Source: Saprospiraceae bacterium (GTDB lineage: Bacteria; Bacteroidota; Bacteroidia; Chitinophagales; Saprospiraceae). Taken from it: a stretch of DNA of 9,640 bases. Where the stretch lies: NCBI GenBank assembly GCA_014379065.1, contig JACMMM010000410.1:1-9640 (forward strand), written 5' to 3'. The notes under the pieces were generated by a model. It searched no databases, had not been told where the DNA came from, and worked only from the letters and a program-made list of their open reading frames with translations. The position numbers and the translations under genes were made by a program. Within the stretch, counting starts at the first letter, position 1, and the number at the start of each line of letters is the position of its first letter. Shown here in pieces: positions 1 to 7,803 of this stretch.

Positions 1-1
1 A

Positions 2-1270
2 AAGCCAACAGAAACCGCCGTGGAGTTCATCCACTACCGCTATTACTCCTCAAAAACCACCGATAGCACCATGTGCGCCGCCCTTATCCTCCGTCCTTTA
101 TCCGCCGAAGGTCTATCGAAGGAGGGCGGCGATACTGGACCACAGTTCGTCCCTCTGTTTGAAAAAAATGAACTAAAAAACCTTATGCGCGGCGCATCAG
201 GTGGAAGCAATTTCTTGAAAATCAACGCGCTGTACAATCAAAAGTTACTATACGACCTGATCTGGAAGCCGCTCGAACCTATGCTCACCGGCATTAAAAC
301 TGTGTACTTTGCCCCCTCTGGTCTGCTGCATCGTCTAAATCTGGCCGCCATCCCAACACCTGAAGGGCATGTGTATGGCGAACGCCGCCAGTTGGTGGTG
401 CTAGGCAGTACCCGCCAATTGGTGGTTCCCAACAACAGCAATCAAACCAGTACCAACGATGCTTACCTCGTCGGTGGCATTCGCTACGACAGCAACAGCA
501 CCATCATCGCCTACGCCAACCAAGACGCTTCTTTGCGTGGCCTCGAACTTCCCAGCACGCTTGCATTCCAGCCAGACAGCTTCAGCATTACACGAGGCGG
601 CGTGCTCGACTACCTGCCCGCCACCGCCGTCGAAGTGCGCGATATCGCGCAAACGCTCGGCAGTGTGGGCATCCAAGCAAAAGTGGACACGGGGTACTAT
701 GCTACGGAGGAGGCGTTCCGGCAATTAGGAGTGAAGTCGCCATCGCCGCGCATCGTACACCTGGCTACGCACGGCTATTTTTTTCCTGACCCGATCGTCA
801 GTAGCACCCGGCAGTTGGCACTGAGCAGTGAGCCCATTTTCAAAATGTCGGAACACCCCATGATCCGCTCCGGACTCATCATGGCGGGCGCCAAACAAGC
901 CTGGCTCACAGGCAAACACCCAGAAGGCCACGAAGACGGTATCCTGACGGCTTATGAAATCAGTCAGATGAACCTCTCCGGCACCGAACTGGTGGTATTG
1001 AGTGCTTGTGAAACGGGCTTGGGTGACATTGTAGGCAACGAAGGCGTCTATGGATTACAGCGAGCCTTCAAGATCGCTGGGGCCAAATACTTGGTGATGT
1101 CGCTCTGGAAAGTGGACGACCGGAGCACTAGGGCGTTTATGACCGCCTTCTACCGCCATTGGCTGACGGAGAAACAATCGGTACCGCAGGCCTTTCGCAG
1201 CACGCAGCGCGAGATGCGGAAAGCGTATCCTAGCGCGTACGATTGGGCCGGGTTTGTGTTGATTGAGTGA
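2..1270 (+). CDS. CHAT-domain (caspase-like) protein, 3' part, 5' end outside window
   Basis: This is the C-terminal 422 residues of a CHAT-domain protein, from the caspase/HetF family of cysteine peptidases usually attached to TPRs. The frame is open to the left edge and residues before the first GTG (position 20) still match the paralogue at 4864-7626, so the gene starts outside the window and GTG 20 is not its start. The putative catalytic His is in the motif HLATHGYFF (His codon 770-772) and the Cys in LSACETGLG (Cys codon 1007-1009), both intact. The last ~150 residues are almost identical to the paralogue, while the first ~120 are much more divergent and carry indels, including an extra Ser/Gly-rich insertion near 105-140. 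By analogy the missing N-terminus probably holds a signal peptide and TPRs. The family is clear; substrate and biological role are unknown. Confidence 0.9.
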   Translation, partial: KPTETAVEFIHYRYYSSKTTDSTMCAALILRPLSAEGLSKEGGDTGPQFVPLFEKNELKNLMRGASGGSNFLKINALYNQKLLYDLIWKPLEPMLTGIKTVYFAPSGLLHRLNLAAIPTPEGHVYGERRQLVVLGSTRQLVVPNNSNQTSTNDAYLVGGIRYDSNSTIIAYANQDASLRGLELPSTLAFQPDSFSITRGGVLDYLPATAVEVRDIAQTLGSVGIQAKVDTGYYATEEAFRQLGVKSPSPRIVHLATHGYFFPDPIVSSTRQLALSSEPIFKMSEHPMIRSGLIMAGAKQAWLTGKHPEGHEDGILTAYEISQMNLSGTELVVLSACETGLGDIVGNEGVYGLQRAFKIAGAKYLVMSLWKVDDRSTRAFMTAFYRHWLTEKQSVPQAFRSTQREMRKAYPSAYDWAGFVLIE

Positions 1271-1307
1271 ATTGCTTCTCAGGCAAAATACTGTTAATGC
1301 GGCAGAC

Positions 1308-1358
1308 AAAAAAAAACGCCCGGCCAGATGTTTCATCCAACCGAGCGTTATCATTTTT
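1308..1358. terminator. Bidirectional Rho-independent terminator between convergent genes
   Basis: A hairpin with arms 1315-1323 and 1341-1349 (AACGCCCGG against CCGAGCGTT, one C·A mismatch) has an inner GATG/CATC stem (1327-1330 with 1334-1337). It is flanked by a run of A on the left (1308-1316, which reads as U on the minus strand) and a T-rich stretch on the right (1351-1358). It lies 45 bp after the stop of the rightward CHAT gene and 40 bp after the stop of the leftward LRR gene, where a shared terminator is expected. Confidence 0.75.
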
Positions 1359-1388
1359 CAGAAAAAATTTATCAAAAAATACCGCTCA

Positions 1389-4300
1389 TTACCGCACCAC
1401 GACAAATTTTCGGGTAACGCTCCGTATTCCATTGCCCCTGATTTGCAAGCAATAAGTGCCGTTCGCCAGCCCGTCCAGTGAAATTTTGAACGGGTTGTCG
1501 GCCTCAAATTTGCCTTTTACCTCCCGGATTTCTTTTCCCAAAAAATCCGTGACGACAAAACTGAAATCCTCGTTCGCCCCATTTTGATGACCCAAAACAA
1601 AGAGTTCGTCCTTTGCCGGGTTTGGGAAAAGCGTGAATATTTCAGGCGAAAAGTAGTTTTCCTTTTGTGTTTCAGAATAACGCTCCGAGCCATTTAGCAC
1701 CACAAACACAGGTGGTAACTGTTGCTGGGAGGGCGATTGTAGCAGGCAGCAATCGTCCACGTACAGGCAGCCGCCGCAGTTGGCTTCGTTGTCTTCCGAG
1801 TCGTTTTTTGTGAAAACGACCTTTACCCAAACCGTGCCGGGCGGCGCGACATTCGAGAGGGTGTAAAGTGTCCACGAATTGCCGTTGACGGTTTGTTTTT
1901 TCTGGGAAATGAGGTTGTTCGCCGCGTCGAAAAAGCGGAGTTTTATTTTCTTTTTCGCACCGCCGCCGTTTTCCCGTGCCCAAACCGACAGGGTGTAAAC
2001 CGTACCCGGCGTGGCCACGACTTTTTGTTTTCCCTTGCCATCGTTGCCACAAATCCGAGCGGATTTTTGACCGTTGTGGGCCTGGGTGGAGTTATTTTGG
2101 ATTTTGGCATCGTTGAAAACCCAGCCAGCCGGGCCGTTTTCAAAACCGGGGTTTGTCAGCAAATTATCGGTCGAGCAATCGCCGCAGATTTCGGTCGCGC
2201 CCGTGACCGTGACCGCAAACGAGCAAGTGCCCGTGTTGTTGTTCGCACCCGTCACCGTCCATTGCACGGTGGTAATTCCGGGTTGGAAAACAGTGCCTGC
2301 CAGCGTGGTCAGGCCATTGCCAATGGTGGCCCCGGTGAGGGTGTACATGGTCGAAGCGTAACAGTAGTCCGTAAAAGAGGTAGGGTCAAATTCTGCTCCG
2401 ACCACTGTATGGACACAGCTGCCGGGGTCGGCATTGGTCGTTTGGTTGGCGGGGCAGGTGATGGTCATAGTCGGCGGTTCAATGCAGAAAGCGTCGATTT
2501 CAGCCGTCGAGTTGCAGCCGATAGCATTGCCGGACACATACTTCAGCCCGCCGACGGTCAAATCGCAAATACTCGCGGTGGAGCAGTAACTCAACTGCGG
2601 GTTTGCCGTGATGGTCAGGTCTCCGCCGACTGTTGTCAGGCTATTGAATGTGGGGAAACAGCTTAGGTTCGTGTTGCCATAAATATAGAGATGACCGCCA
2701 ACAGAGACCAAGTTTTGAAAATTTGGAAGGCTGGAGAACAAGGTTTCGTAGACTAGAAAATTCGCGCCGACCTGCGTCAGACCCGTCATTCCAGTCAGGT
2801 TCGTCAACGGCATAACGGACAAGACCATGGCACCCGTGATCTGCGTAACCGCGGGCGGGGCGTGAACCGTGTGGAGGAGCGGGTTGCCGGAGATTTGAAA
2901 ATCGCCCATGGTGGTGTTCGCAATTGCGGAAAAGTCGAGTTCCGTGAGCAAGTTGTTGAAAATGACGTAGACATCGCCCACGTTGGTCAGGTCGGCGTCC
3001 AGCAAATCCACCAAGCCCGTATCCGTCAAAAACGGGTTGTACTCAATGAAGAGACTGCCGACGGACACCACGTTTCCCAATAGGGCGAGGCTTGTCAGGT
3101 TCGTGTTCCTAATGTTGAGATAAGCGCCGACCTGTGTCAGGTTGGTCATTCCGGTCAGCGTGGCCAAGAAGGGGTTTGAATAAATTTGCATGGAACCCGT
3201 GAACTGCGTAACCGCAGGCGGCGCATGAACCGTGTGGAGGAGCGGGTTGCCGTAGATTAAAAAATCGCTCATGGTGGTGTTCGCAATCGCGGAAAAGTCG
3301 AGTTCCGTAATCAGGGCGTTTTGGCCAACATAGGCACCGCCCACGTTGGTCAGGTCGGCGTCCAGTAAATCCACCAAGCCCGTATCCGTCAAAATCGGGT
3401 TGTTTATGATGAAAAGCCTGTCGCCAACGGACACCACGTTTCCCAAAGGGGCAAGGCTTGGCAGGTTCGGGTTGCTCTCAATGGCGAAAAAACCGCCAGC
3501 AGAGACCAAGTTTTGAAAGTTTGAAAGGCTGGTGAGCAGCGTATTGCCGACATAAAAATGATTTCCGACCTGTGTCAGGTTGGTCATTCCTGTCAAAACG
3601 GCCAACGCCGGATTTGCGAAAATTTCCATGTCACCCGTGAACTGCGTCACCGCGGGCGGGGCGTGAACCGTGTGGAGGAGCGGGTTGGTGTGGACGTAAA
3701 AAACGCCCATGACGGTGTTCGCAACTGCGGAAAAATCGAGTTCCGTAATCAGGGCGTTGTGGTCAACAAAGGCACTGCCCATGTTGGTCAGGTCGGCGTC
3801 CAGCAAATCCACCAAGCCCGTATCCGTCAAAAACGGGTTGTACTCAATGTAGAGACTGCCGACGGACACCACGTTTCCCAATAGGGCGAGGCTTGTCAGG
3901 TTCGTGGTCTCAATGATGAGAGAATTGTCGACCTGCGTCAGACCCGTCATTCCGGTCAGCGTGGCCAACAAGGGGTTTGAATAAAGTTGCATGGAAGTGA
4001 ACTGCGTCACCGCAGGCGGCGCGTGAACCGTGTGGAGGTGCGGGTTGTGGTGGATGTTAAAATCGCCCATAGTGACCGCCGTCAAGCCACTTAAACTTAT
4101 GGTTTGCAGCATCGGGTTTTGATAAATGTTGACGCTGTGCACCGAAGTCAACCCCGTGAGGTTTACACTGCTTAGTGCGGTATTACTGTCAACGTGCAAG
4201 ATTCCCACGATCGATTGAATGCTTGCGAGCGGGGAAAGGTCGGTGATGTCCGACGAAGGCCCGATTTCAAGGCCTCCCGGCAAGACGGTGCAGCCCGGAT

Positions 4301-4469
4301 AATCGCTCGTGAAATTGTTCACCTGCGCCTGCGAGGTCAGTTGCAAACCGCCCGTCGGGCACTGCGCCGAAGCACTTGCCAGCCCTATCAGGTAAAAGAT
4401 GAAAACGCCAAGCGTCGTCAGCTGTGCCAGCATCGCGCGAGGGTCAGAGAGAAAGAGAGAACGTTTCAT
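1389..4469 (-). CDS. Secreted LRR (receptor-L-like) / HYR / CBM-like protein with T9SS type A sorting domain
   Basis: The product is 1026 residues from the ATG at 4469; an in-frame ATG at 4511 is rejected because MKRSLF at 4469 starts a normal signal peptide (hydrophobic ~15-31, likely cleavage ASA|Q at 35/36). Residues ~38-650 are irregular leucine-rich repeats of the bacterial receptor-L/Ecm33-like kind (recurring phrases such as LTGLTxV and NPLLxTL). Residues ~664-746 are an HYR-type beta-sandwich (TITCPANQT). Residues ~761-905 are a jelly-roll carbohydrate-binding-like domain (NLLTNPGFENG to YVDDCC). The last ~79 residues are a T9SS type A C-terminal domain beginning FPNPAKDEL. This suggests export through the outer membrane and display or release as an adhesin or binding protein. 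It converges with the CHAT gene on its left and is divergent from the TPR-CHAT gene on its right. The ligand is unknown. Confidence 0.9.
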   Translation of the reverse strand: MKRSLFLSDPRAMLAQLTTLGVFIFYLIGLASASAQCPTGGLQLTSQAQVNNFTSDYPGCTVLPGGLEIGPSSDITDLSPLASIQSIVGILHVDSNTALSSVNLTGLTSVHSVNIYQNPMLQTISLSGLTAVTMGDFNIHHNPHLHTVHAPPAVTQFTSMQLYSNPLLATLTGMTGLTQVDNSLIIETTNLTSLALLGNVVSVGSLYIEYNPFLTDTGLVDLLDADLTNMGSAFVDHNALITELDFSAVANTVMGVFYVHTNPLLHTVHAPPAVTQFTGDMEIFANPALAVLTGMTNLTQVGNHFYVGNTLLTSLSNFQNLVSAGGFFAIESNPNLPSLAPLGNVVSVGDRLFIINNPILTDTGLVDLLDADLTNVGGAYVGQNALITELDFSAIANTTMSDFLIYGNPLLHTVHAPPAVTQFTGSMQIYSNPFLATLTGMTNLTQVGAYLNIRNTNLTSLALLGNVVSVGSLFIEYNPFLTDTGLVDLLDADLTNVGDVYVIFNNLLTELDFSAIANTTMGDFQISGNPLLHTVHAPPAVTQITGAMVLSVMPLTNLTGMTGLTQVGANFLVYETLFSSLPNFQNLVSVGGHLYIYGNTNLSCFPTFNSLTTVGGDLTITANPQLSYCSTASICDLTVGGLKYVSGNAIGCNSTAEIDAFCIEPPTMTITCPANQTTNADPGSCVHTVVGAEFDPTSFTDYCYASTMYTLTGATIGNGLTTLAGTVFQPGITTVQWTVTGANNNTGTCSFAVTVTGATEICGDCSTDNLLTNPGFENGPAGWVFNDAKIQNNSTQAHNGQKSARICGNDGKGKQKVVATPGTVYTLSVWARENGGGAKKKIKLRFFDAANNLISQKKQTVNGNSWTLYTLSNVAPPGTVWVKVVFTKNDSEDNEANCGGCLYVDDCCLLQSPSQQQLPPVFVVLNGSERYSETQKENYFSPEIFTLFPNPAKDELFVLGHQNGANEDFSFVVTDFLGKEIREVKGKFEADNPFKISLDGLANGTYCLQIRGNGIRSVTRKFVVVR
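2862..4034 (-). repeat. Large intragenic LRR repeats (four ~120-146-residue units)
   Basis: Four copies of the phrase HTVHAPPAVTQ have their HTVH codons at 4023-4034, 3663-3674, 3225-3236 and 2862-2873. Spacing is 360, 438 and 363 bp, all multiples of three, and the 438-bp unit carries about 25 extra residues, the size of one LRR. Each interval between copies also carries LTDTGLVDLLDADLTN. DNA similarity is high: 2982-3105 and 3783-3906 match at 123 of 124 positions by my reading, 801 bp apart. This points to recent in-frame duplication or gene conversion inside the gene. Confidence 0.9.
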
Positions 4470-4512
4470 AAAAATTGAGTTTAATGGTAAAAAACTTGAG
4501 TTGAAATACATT

Positions 4513-4596
4513 TCAGGTTTTACAAGCTATGACTGAAAGCATAGCGAAGGCGATGAAGAGTAAAAGTGCAGTTGCGAAAATTTGATTCTTTTTCAT
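4513..4596 (-). CDS. Possible 27-residue lipoprotein-signal-like peptide or gene remnant
   Basis: From ATG 4596 the minus strand encodes 27 residues: an MKKNQ start, a continuous hydrophobic stretch, then LSVIACKT and a stop at 4513-4515. It looks like a complete lipoprotein signal peptide with a VIAC lipobox, but only Cys-Lys-Thr would remain after processing. Its stop is 2 nt before the ATG at 4511, which is in frame with the LRR gene, so it could be a leader peptide coupled to that gene. It could also be a free short lipopeptide or the remnant of a decayed lipoprotein gene. No homologue is recognised. The composition is convincingly signal-like, but expression is unproven. Confidence 0.35.
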   Translation of the reverse strand: MKKNQIFATALLLFIAFAMLSVIACKT

Positions 4597-4741
4597 ATGG
4601 TAGTTTTTTTAAAAATTTGAGTGAACCTTGTTTTTGATTTTCAGCGACTTTTCCGATTTGAAGTCCGGTTTTGATCGCCTATAAAGATGAATTTGACAGG
4701 GGCGGGAATCGTTATATGCGGGGAGCACTTTTTTTAAAAAT

Positions 4742-4778
4742 CAAGCGAGGCGGTGACTCAAAGTCACCGCCTCGCTTG
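4742..4778 (-). terminator. Perfect 17-bp hairpin with minus-strand U-run, terminator-like
   Basis: The arms CAAGCGAGGCGGTGACT (4742-4758) and their exact complement (4762-4778) enclose a 3-nt loop. On the minus strand the hairpin is followed after one base by five T (plus-strand A 4736-4740), the layout of an intrinsic terminator; on the plus strand no U-run follows. It sits in the spacer between two divergent genes, 85 bp before the TPR-CHAT start. A minus-strand terminator there would stop antisense transcripts leaving that gene and shield the LRR gene. It could also be a structured 5' leader element of the TPR-CHAT mRNA. The rest of the 4597-4863 spacer shows no convincing TAnnTTTG-type Bacteroidota promoter with a well-placed upstream element. 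Confidence 0.5.
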
Positions 4779-4863
4779 GGCCAATTCCGCCCGGTATACG
4801 CCCCGGCTCATCAGCGCAGATTCTCTCAGAAGCCGCCTTTCCTCACTTTTACAATTTTAAGAA

Positions 4864-7626
4864 ATGAAAAAGAACCTGATTTTAGGCTTGCTGCTTTGTC
4901 TCGCCCCCGTTTTTGCAGGTGCGCAGGTGGTGGATACTACGGCAGTATTACGGGAATTGGATAGCCTGATTCAGGTGTCCCGAACCCTTACTGGTCAAAG
5001 AGATTTTGACAAAGCACTGCAAGTCAATGCTGCCGCTGAAAAACTTGCCCTTGAAAAATTGGGGCGGGAGTCGGCGGGGTATGGGAGTTGCTGTTTCAAT
5101 CGGGGCAGGGTGAATCATTTTAAAGACGACTATGCGGAAGCGGAAAAATGGTACCTCGAATCCAAAGCCATCCGGGAAAAAGCCCTCGGCAAGGAGCACC
5201 TCGACTATGAGGCGAGCCTGAACAATCTGGCGCTTTTGTACGATGGAATGGGCAACTTTGAAGCAGCTGAACCGCTCTACTTCGAATCCAAAGCCATAGT
5301 GGAAAAAGCGCTGGGCAAGGATCATCCCGACTATGCATCGAGCCTGAACAACCTGGGAGGTTTGTATTACTATATGGGCAACTACGAAAAAGCCGAACCG
5401 CTCTACCTCGAATCCAAAGCCATCCGGGAAAAAGTCCTCGGCAAGGAGCATCCTGACTATGCAGGGAGCTTAAACAACCTTGCGGTTTTATACCATGACA
5501 TGGGCAATTACGAAAAATCCGAATCGCTCCAGCTCGAAACCAAATCCATCTATGAAAAAGAACTCGGCAAAGAGCACCCCTACTTTGCGATGAGTCTGAA
5601 CAACTTGGCGAATTTGTATGATGACATGGGCAACTATGAAAAAGCGGAACTGTTCTACCTGGAATCCAAAGCCATCCGGGAAAAAATCCTCGGCAAGGAG
5701 CATCCCGACTATGCGACGAGCATGGACAACCTAGGAGGTGTGTATTATGACTTGGGTAACTATGAAAAAGCCGAACCGCTCCAGCTCGAAGCTAAAGCCA
5801 TCCGGGAAAAAACACTCGGCAAGGAGCATCCCGACTATGCGGCGAGCCTGAACAACCTAGCGGTATTGTATGAAAGTCAAAACAAGTTTTCAGCGTCGGA
5901 ATCTGTGCTGGCAGAAAAGTCTGTCTTAGAACAGGCACGGCTCTCGAAGTCCGTTTCCTTCCTTTCCGAACGAGAACTTGCCAACTACACTGCCACTTTT
6001 CAGGAGGCTGGGGACAATTTGGGCGCTTATATCCTCGTCCGTCGGGTGGGCACCGGCGGTAGCCAAATAGGAACCCTGCCCGCACTGGCCTTTGACCATA
6101 CCCTTTTTCACAAAGGATTCCTGCTCACTACCGCCGTTCGACTGAATGCCCTCCCGATCGCCTCCCCGGAATCGAAAGAAGTCAATCTCCGCCTCAAAGG
6201 CTATCGCCGTCGCCTCGCTGCCGAATATGCCAAGCCCATTACAGACCGAAAAGGTGTGGCTGAACTGGAAGAAAAAGCCGCCGCTGCCGAAAAAGAACTC
6301 ACCCGCTCGGTCGCCGGATACACCGAAGCCATCCGACAGGTCAATTGGCAAGAAGTGCGGGCAGGTTTGAAAAAGGACGAAACGGCCATCGAGTTTGTCC
6401 ATTTTCGGGTCAATTTCCCAAAAAATACGGACAGCACTATGTACGCCGCGCTCGTTCTTCGACCCAGCGACATCCAGCCCCAGTTCGTCTCCCTGTTCGA
6501 GGAAAAAGAACTCACCCCACTCCTGCGTGGCGCGGCAGGTGGCAGCAATTTTTTGAAAATTAACGCTTTGTACACCTCTAAAACAGCAGACAGCCAACGA
6601 AAATCCCTTTACGAACTAATCTGGAAGCCGCTAGAAGGCATGCTCAAAGACAGCAAAGCCGTCTATTGCGCCCCCTCTGGCTTACTACACCGCATCAACT
6701 TAGCTGCAGTTGCAACAGCCGATGGGCAGGTGTGTGGTGAACGCCGCCAATTGGTAGTGCTAGGCAGCACCCGCCAATTGGTGATTCCTCACAACAGCAA
6801 TCAAACCAGCATCAATGACGCTTACCTCGCGGGAGGCATCCGCTACGACAGCGACAGCACCGCGACCGCTTTTGCCAACCGAGGCGCTTCCTCGCGGAGC
6901 ATCGAACCTAGTGCATTGGCTTTTCAACCAGATAGTCTCAGTATCACCCGGGGCGGTGTGCTCGACTACCTGCCTGCCACGGCTGCCGAAGTGCGCGAAA
7001 TAGGGCAAACACTCCAAAGTGCTGATTTTCACATAAAAGTGGACACCGGTTTCTATGCTACGGAAGAATCGTTCCGACAATTGGGTGTTGGCTCGCCTTC
7101 CCCGCGCATCATCCACCTCGCTACACACGGCTATTTTTTTCCTGACCCGGTGGCAAGTGGCAGTCGGCAGCCGGCACTGGGCAGTGAGCCCGTTTTCAAA
7201 ATGTCAGAACACCCCATGATCCGCTCCGGACTCATCATGGCGGGCGCCAAACAAGCCTGGCTCACAGGCAACCACCCGGAAGGTCACGAAGATGGTATCC
7301 TGACTGCTTATGAAATCAGTCAGATGAACCTTTCCGGTACCGAACTGGTGGTATTGAGTGCTTGTGAAACAGGCTTGGGCGACATTGTTGGCAACGAAGG
7401 CGTATACGGATTACAGCGAGCCTTCAAGATCGCTGGGGTCAAATACTTGATTATGTCGCTATGGAAAGTGGACGACCGGAGCACTCGGGCGTTTATGACC
7501 GCCTTCTACCGCCATTGGCTGACGGAGAAACAGTCTGTGCCGCAGGCCTTCCGCAGCACGCAGCGCGAGATGCGGAAAGCGTATCCTGGCGCGTATGACT
7601 GGGCGGGGTTTGTGTTGATCGAGTGA
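4864..7626 (+). CDS. Secreted TPR-CHAT protein (caspase-like cysteine peptidase family)
   Basis: The product is 920 residues. ATG 4864 follows AAGAA, and the MKKNL start leads into a signal peptide with likely cleavage after AGA (20/21). A half-TPR (~41-65) is followed by about seven 42-residue kinesin-light-chain-type TPRs (66-~359, consensus LGKEHPDYAxSLNNLAxLYxxMGNYEKAEPL). A helical, probably coiled linker (~430-500, rich in Lys/Glu/Ala) follows, then a CHAT domain to the C-terminus. The putative dyad is His755 (LATHGYFF) and Cys834 (SACETGLG). In known TPR-CHAT proteins the TPRs bind a partner or sensor and control a caspase-like peptidase. A signal peptide would place this one outside the cytoplasm. 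It is a paralogue of the gene at 2-1270 and converges with the lectin-like gene at 7675, with a 48-bp gap and no clear terminator. Target and trigger are unknown. Confidence 0.92.
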   Translation: MKKNLILGLLLCLAPVFAGAQVVDTTAVLRELDSLIQVSRTLTGQRDFDKALQVNAAAEKLALEKLGRESAGYGSCCFNRGRVNHFKDDYAEAEKWYLESKAIREKALGKEHLDYEASLNNLALLYDGMGNFEAAEPLYFESKAIVEKALGKDHPDYASSLNNLGGLYYYMGNYEKAEPLYLESKAIREKVLGKEHPDYAGSLNNLAVLYHDMGNYEKSESLQLETKSIYEKELGKEHPYFAMSLNNLANLYDDMGNYEKAELFYLESKAIREKILGKEHPDYATSMDNLGGVYYDLGNYEKAEPLQLEAKAIREKTLGKEHPDYAASLNNLAVLYESQNKFSASESVLAEKSVLEQARLSKSVSFLSERELANYTATFQEAGDNLGAYILVRRVGTGGSQIGTLPALAFDHTLFHKGFLLTTAVRLNALPIASPESKEVNLRLKGYRRRLAAEYAKPITDRKGVAELEEKAAAAEKELTRSVAGYTEAIRQVNWQEVRAGLKKDETAIEFVHFRVNFPKNTDSTMYAALVLRPSDIQPQFVSLFEEKELTPLLRGAAGGSNFLKINALYTSKTADSQRKSLYELIWKPLEGMLKDSKAVYCAPSGLLHRINLAAVATADGQVCGERRQLVVLGSTRQLVIPHNSNQTSINDAYLAGGIRYDSDSTATAFANRGASSRSIEPSALAFQPDSLSITRGGVLDYLPATAAEVREIGQTLQSADFHIKVDTGFYATEESFRQLGVGSPSPRIIHLATHGYFFPDPVASGSRQPALGSEPVFKMSEHPMIRSGLIMAGAKQAWLTGNHPEGHEDGILTAYEISQMNLSGTELVVLSACETGLGDIVGNEGVYGLQRAFKIAGVKYLIMSLWKVDDRSTRAFMTAFYRHWLTEKQSVPQAFRSTQREMRKAYPGAYDWAGFVLIE
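5059..5940 (+). repeat. Tandem 126-bp TPR-encoding repeats
   Basis: Seven tandem units of 126 bp (42 residues), the first and last degenerate, encode the TPR array. The phrases GNYEKAEPL, SKAIREK and LGKEHPDYA recur almost unchanged at protein level, and many units also share long DNA runs, so the repeat number may vary between strains by in-frame recombination. Confidence 0.85.
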
Positions 7627-7674
7627 ATGTCATTGCTTAAGCGGGATCAATTTGCAGCGGCATTGTTAAATAGT

Positions 7675-7803
7675 TTATCTCCGGACACACCGACAACGAA
7701 AGTGGTAGTTCTTAACGTAGTGGCTCTGAACGCCGTCGGTGAAGATCTGATGCCAGGCCCAGTCGTGGCCGAACTCAGAAGAACTCCAATAATCTCCAGT
7801 TGT
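7675..7803 (-). other. DGR variable region VR1
   Basis: Aligned without gaps to 9413-9541 (offset 1738). Plus-strand 7675-7697, the coding-strand 3' end including the stop, is identical and is the candidate initiation-of-mutagenic-homology segment. 7698-7801 carries all 36 differences, and 7802 onward is identical again. By codon position the differences number 18, 14 and 4, and 24 are transversions. From codon 16 of the stretch to the stop no third position differs. Neutral paralogue divergence would give the opposite bias; DGR retrohoming at AAC/AAT template codons gives exactly this one. Confidence 0.85.

Noticed and set aside
1893..2666. 257-codon plus-strand ORF opposite the LRR/HYR gene
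   Set aside because: Antisense to a gene with clear domains; low-complexity Arg/Gly/Val-rich translation with no recognisable family.
4470..4511. N-terminal extension of the LRR gene to ATG 4511
   Set aside because: It would add 14 residues in front of a normal signal peptide; ATG 4469 (MKRSLF) is the better start, though coupling to the small upstream ORF cannot be excluded.
4671..4964. 97-codon plus-strand ORF overlapping the start of the TPR-CHAT gene
   Set aside because: It runs through the perfect hairpin and out of frame into the signal peptide of the real gene; the translation shows no family features.
4948..5703. Minus-strand ORFs of up to 167 codons with repeated FFPDGFGFEVERF-like phrases inside the TPR region
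   Set aside because: They are the antisense reading of the TPR repeats; the periodicity comes entirely from the real gene on the plus strand.
5926..6597. 223-codon minus-strand ORF within the TPR-CHAT gene
   Set aside because: Shadow of the linker/CHAT coding sequence; no start context or recognisable domain.
7627..7674. Terminator between the converging TPR-CHAT and DGR target genes
   Set aside because: No stem of useful length or T-run found in the 48-bp gap.
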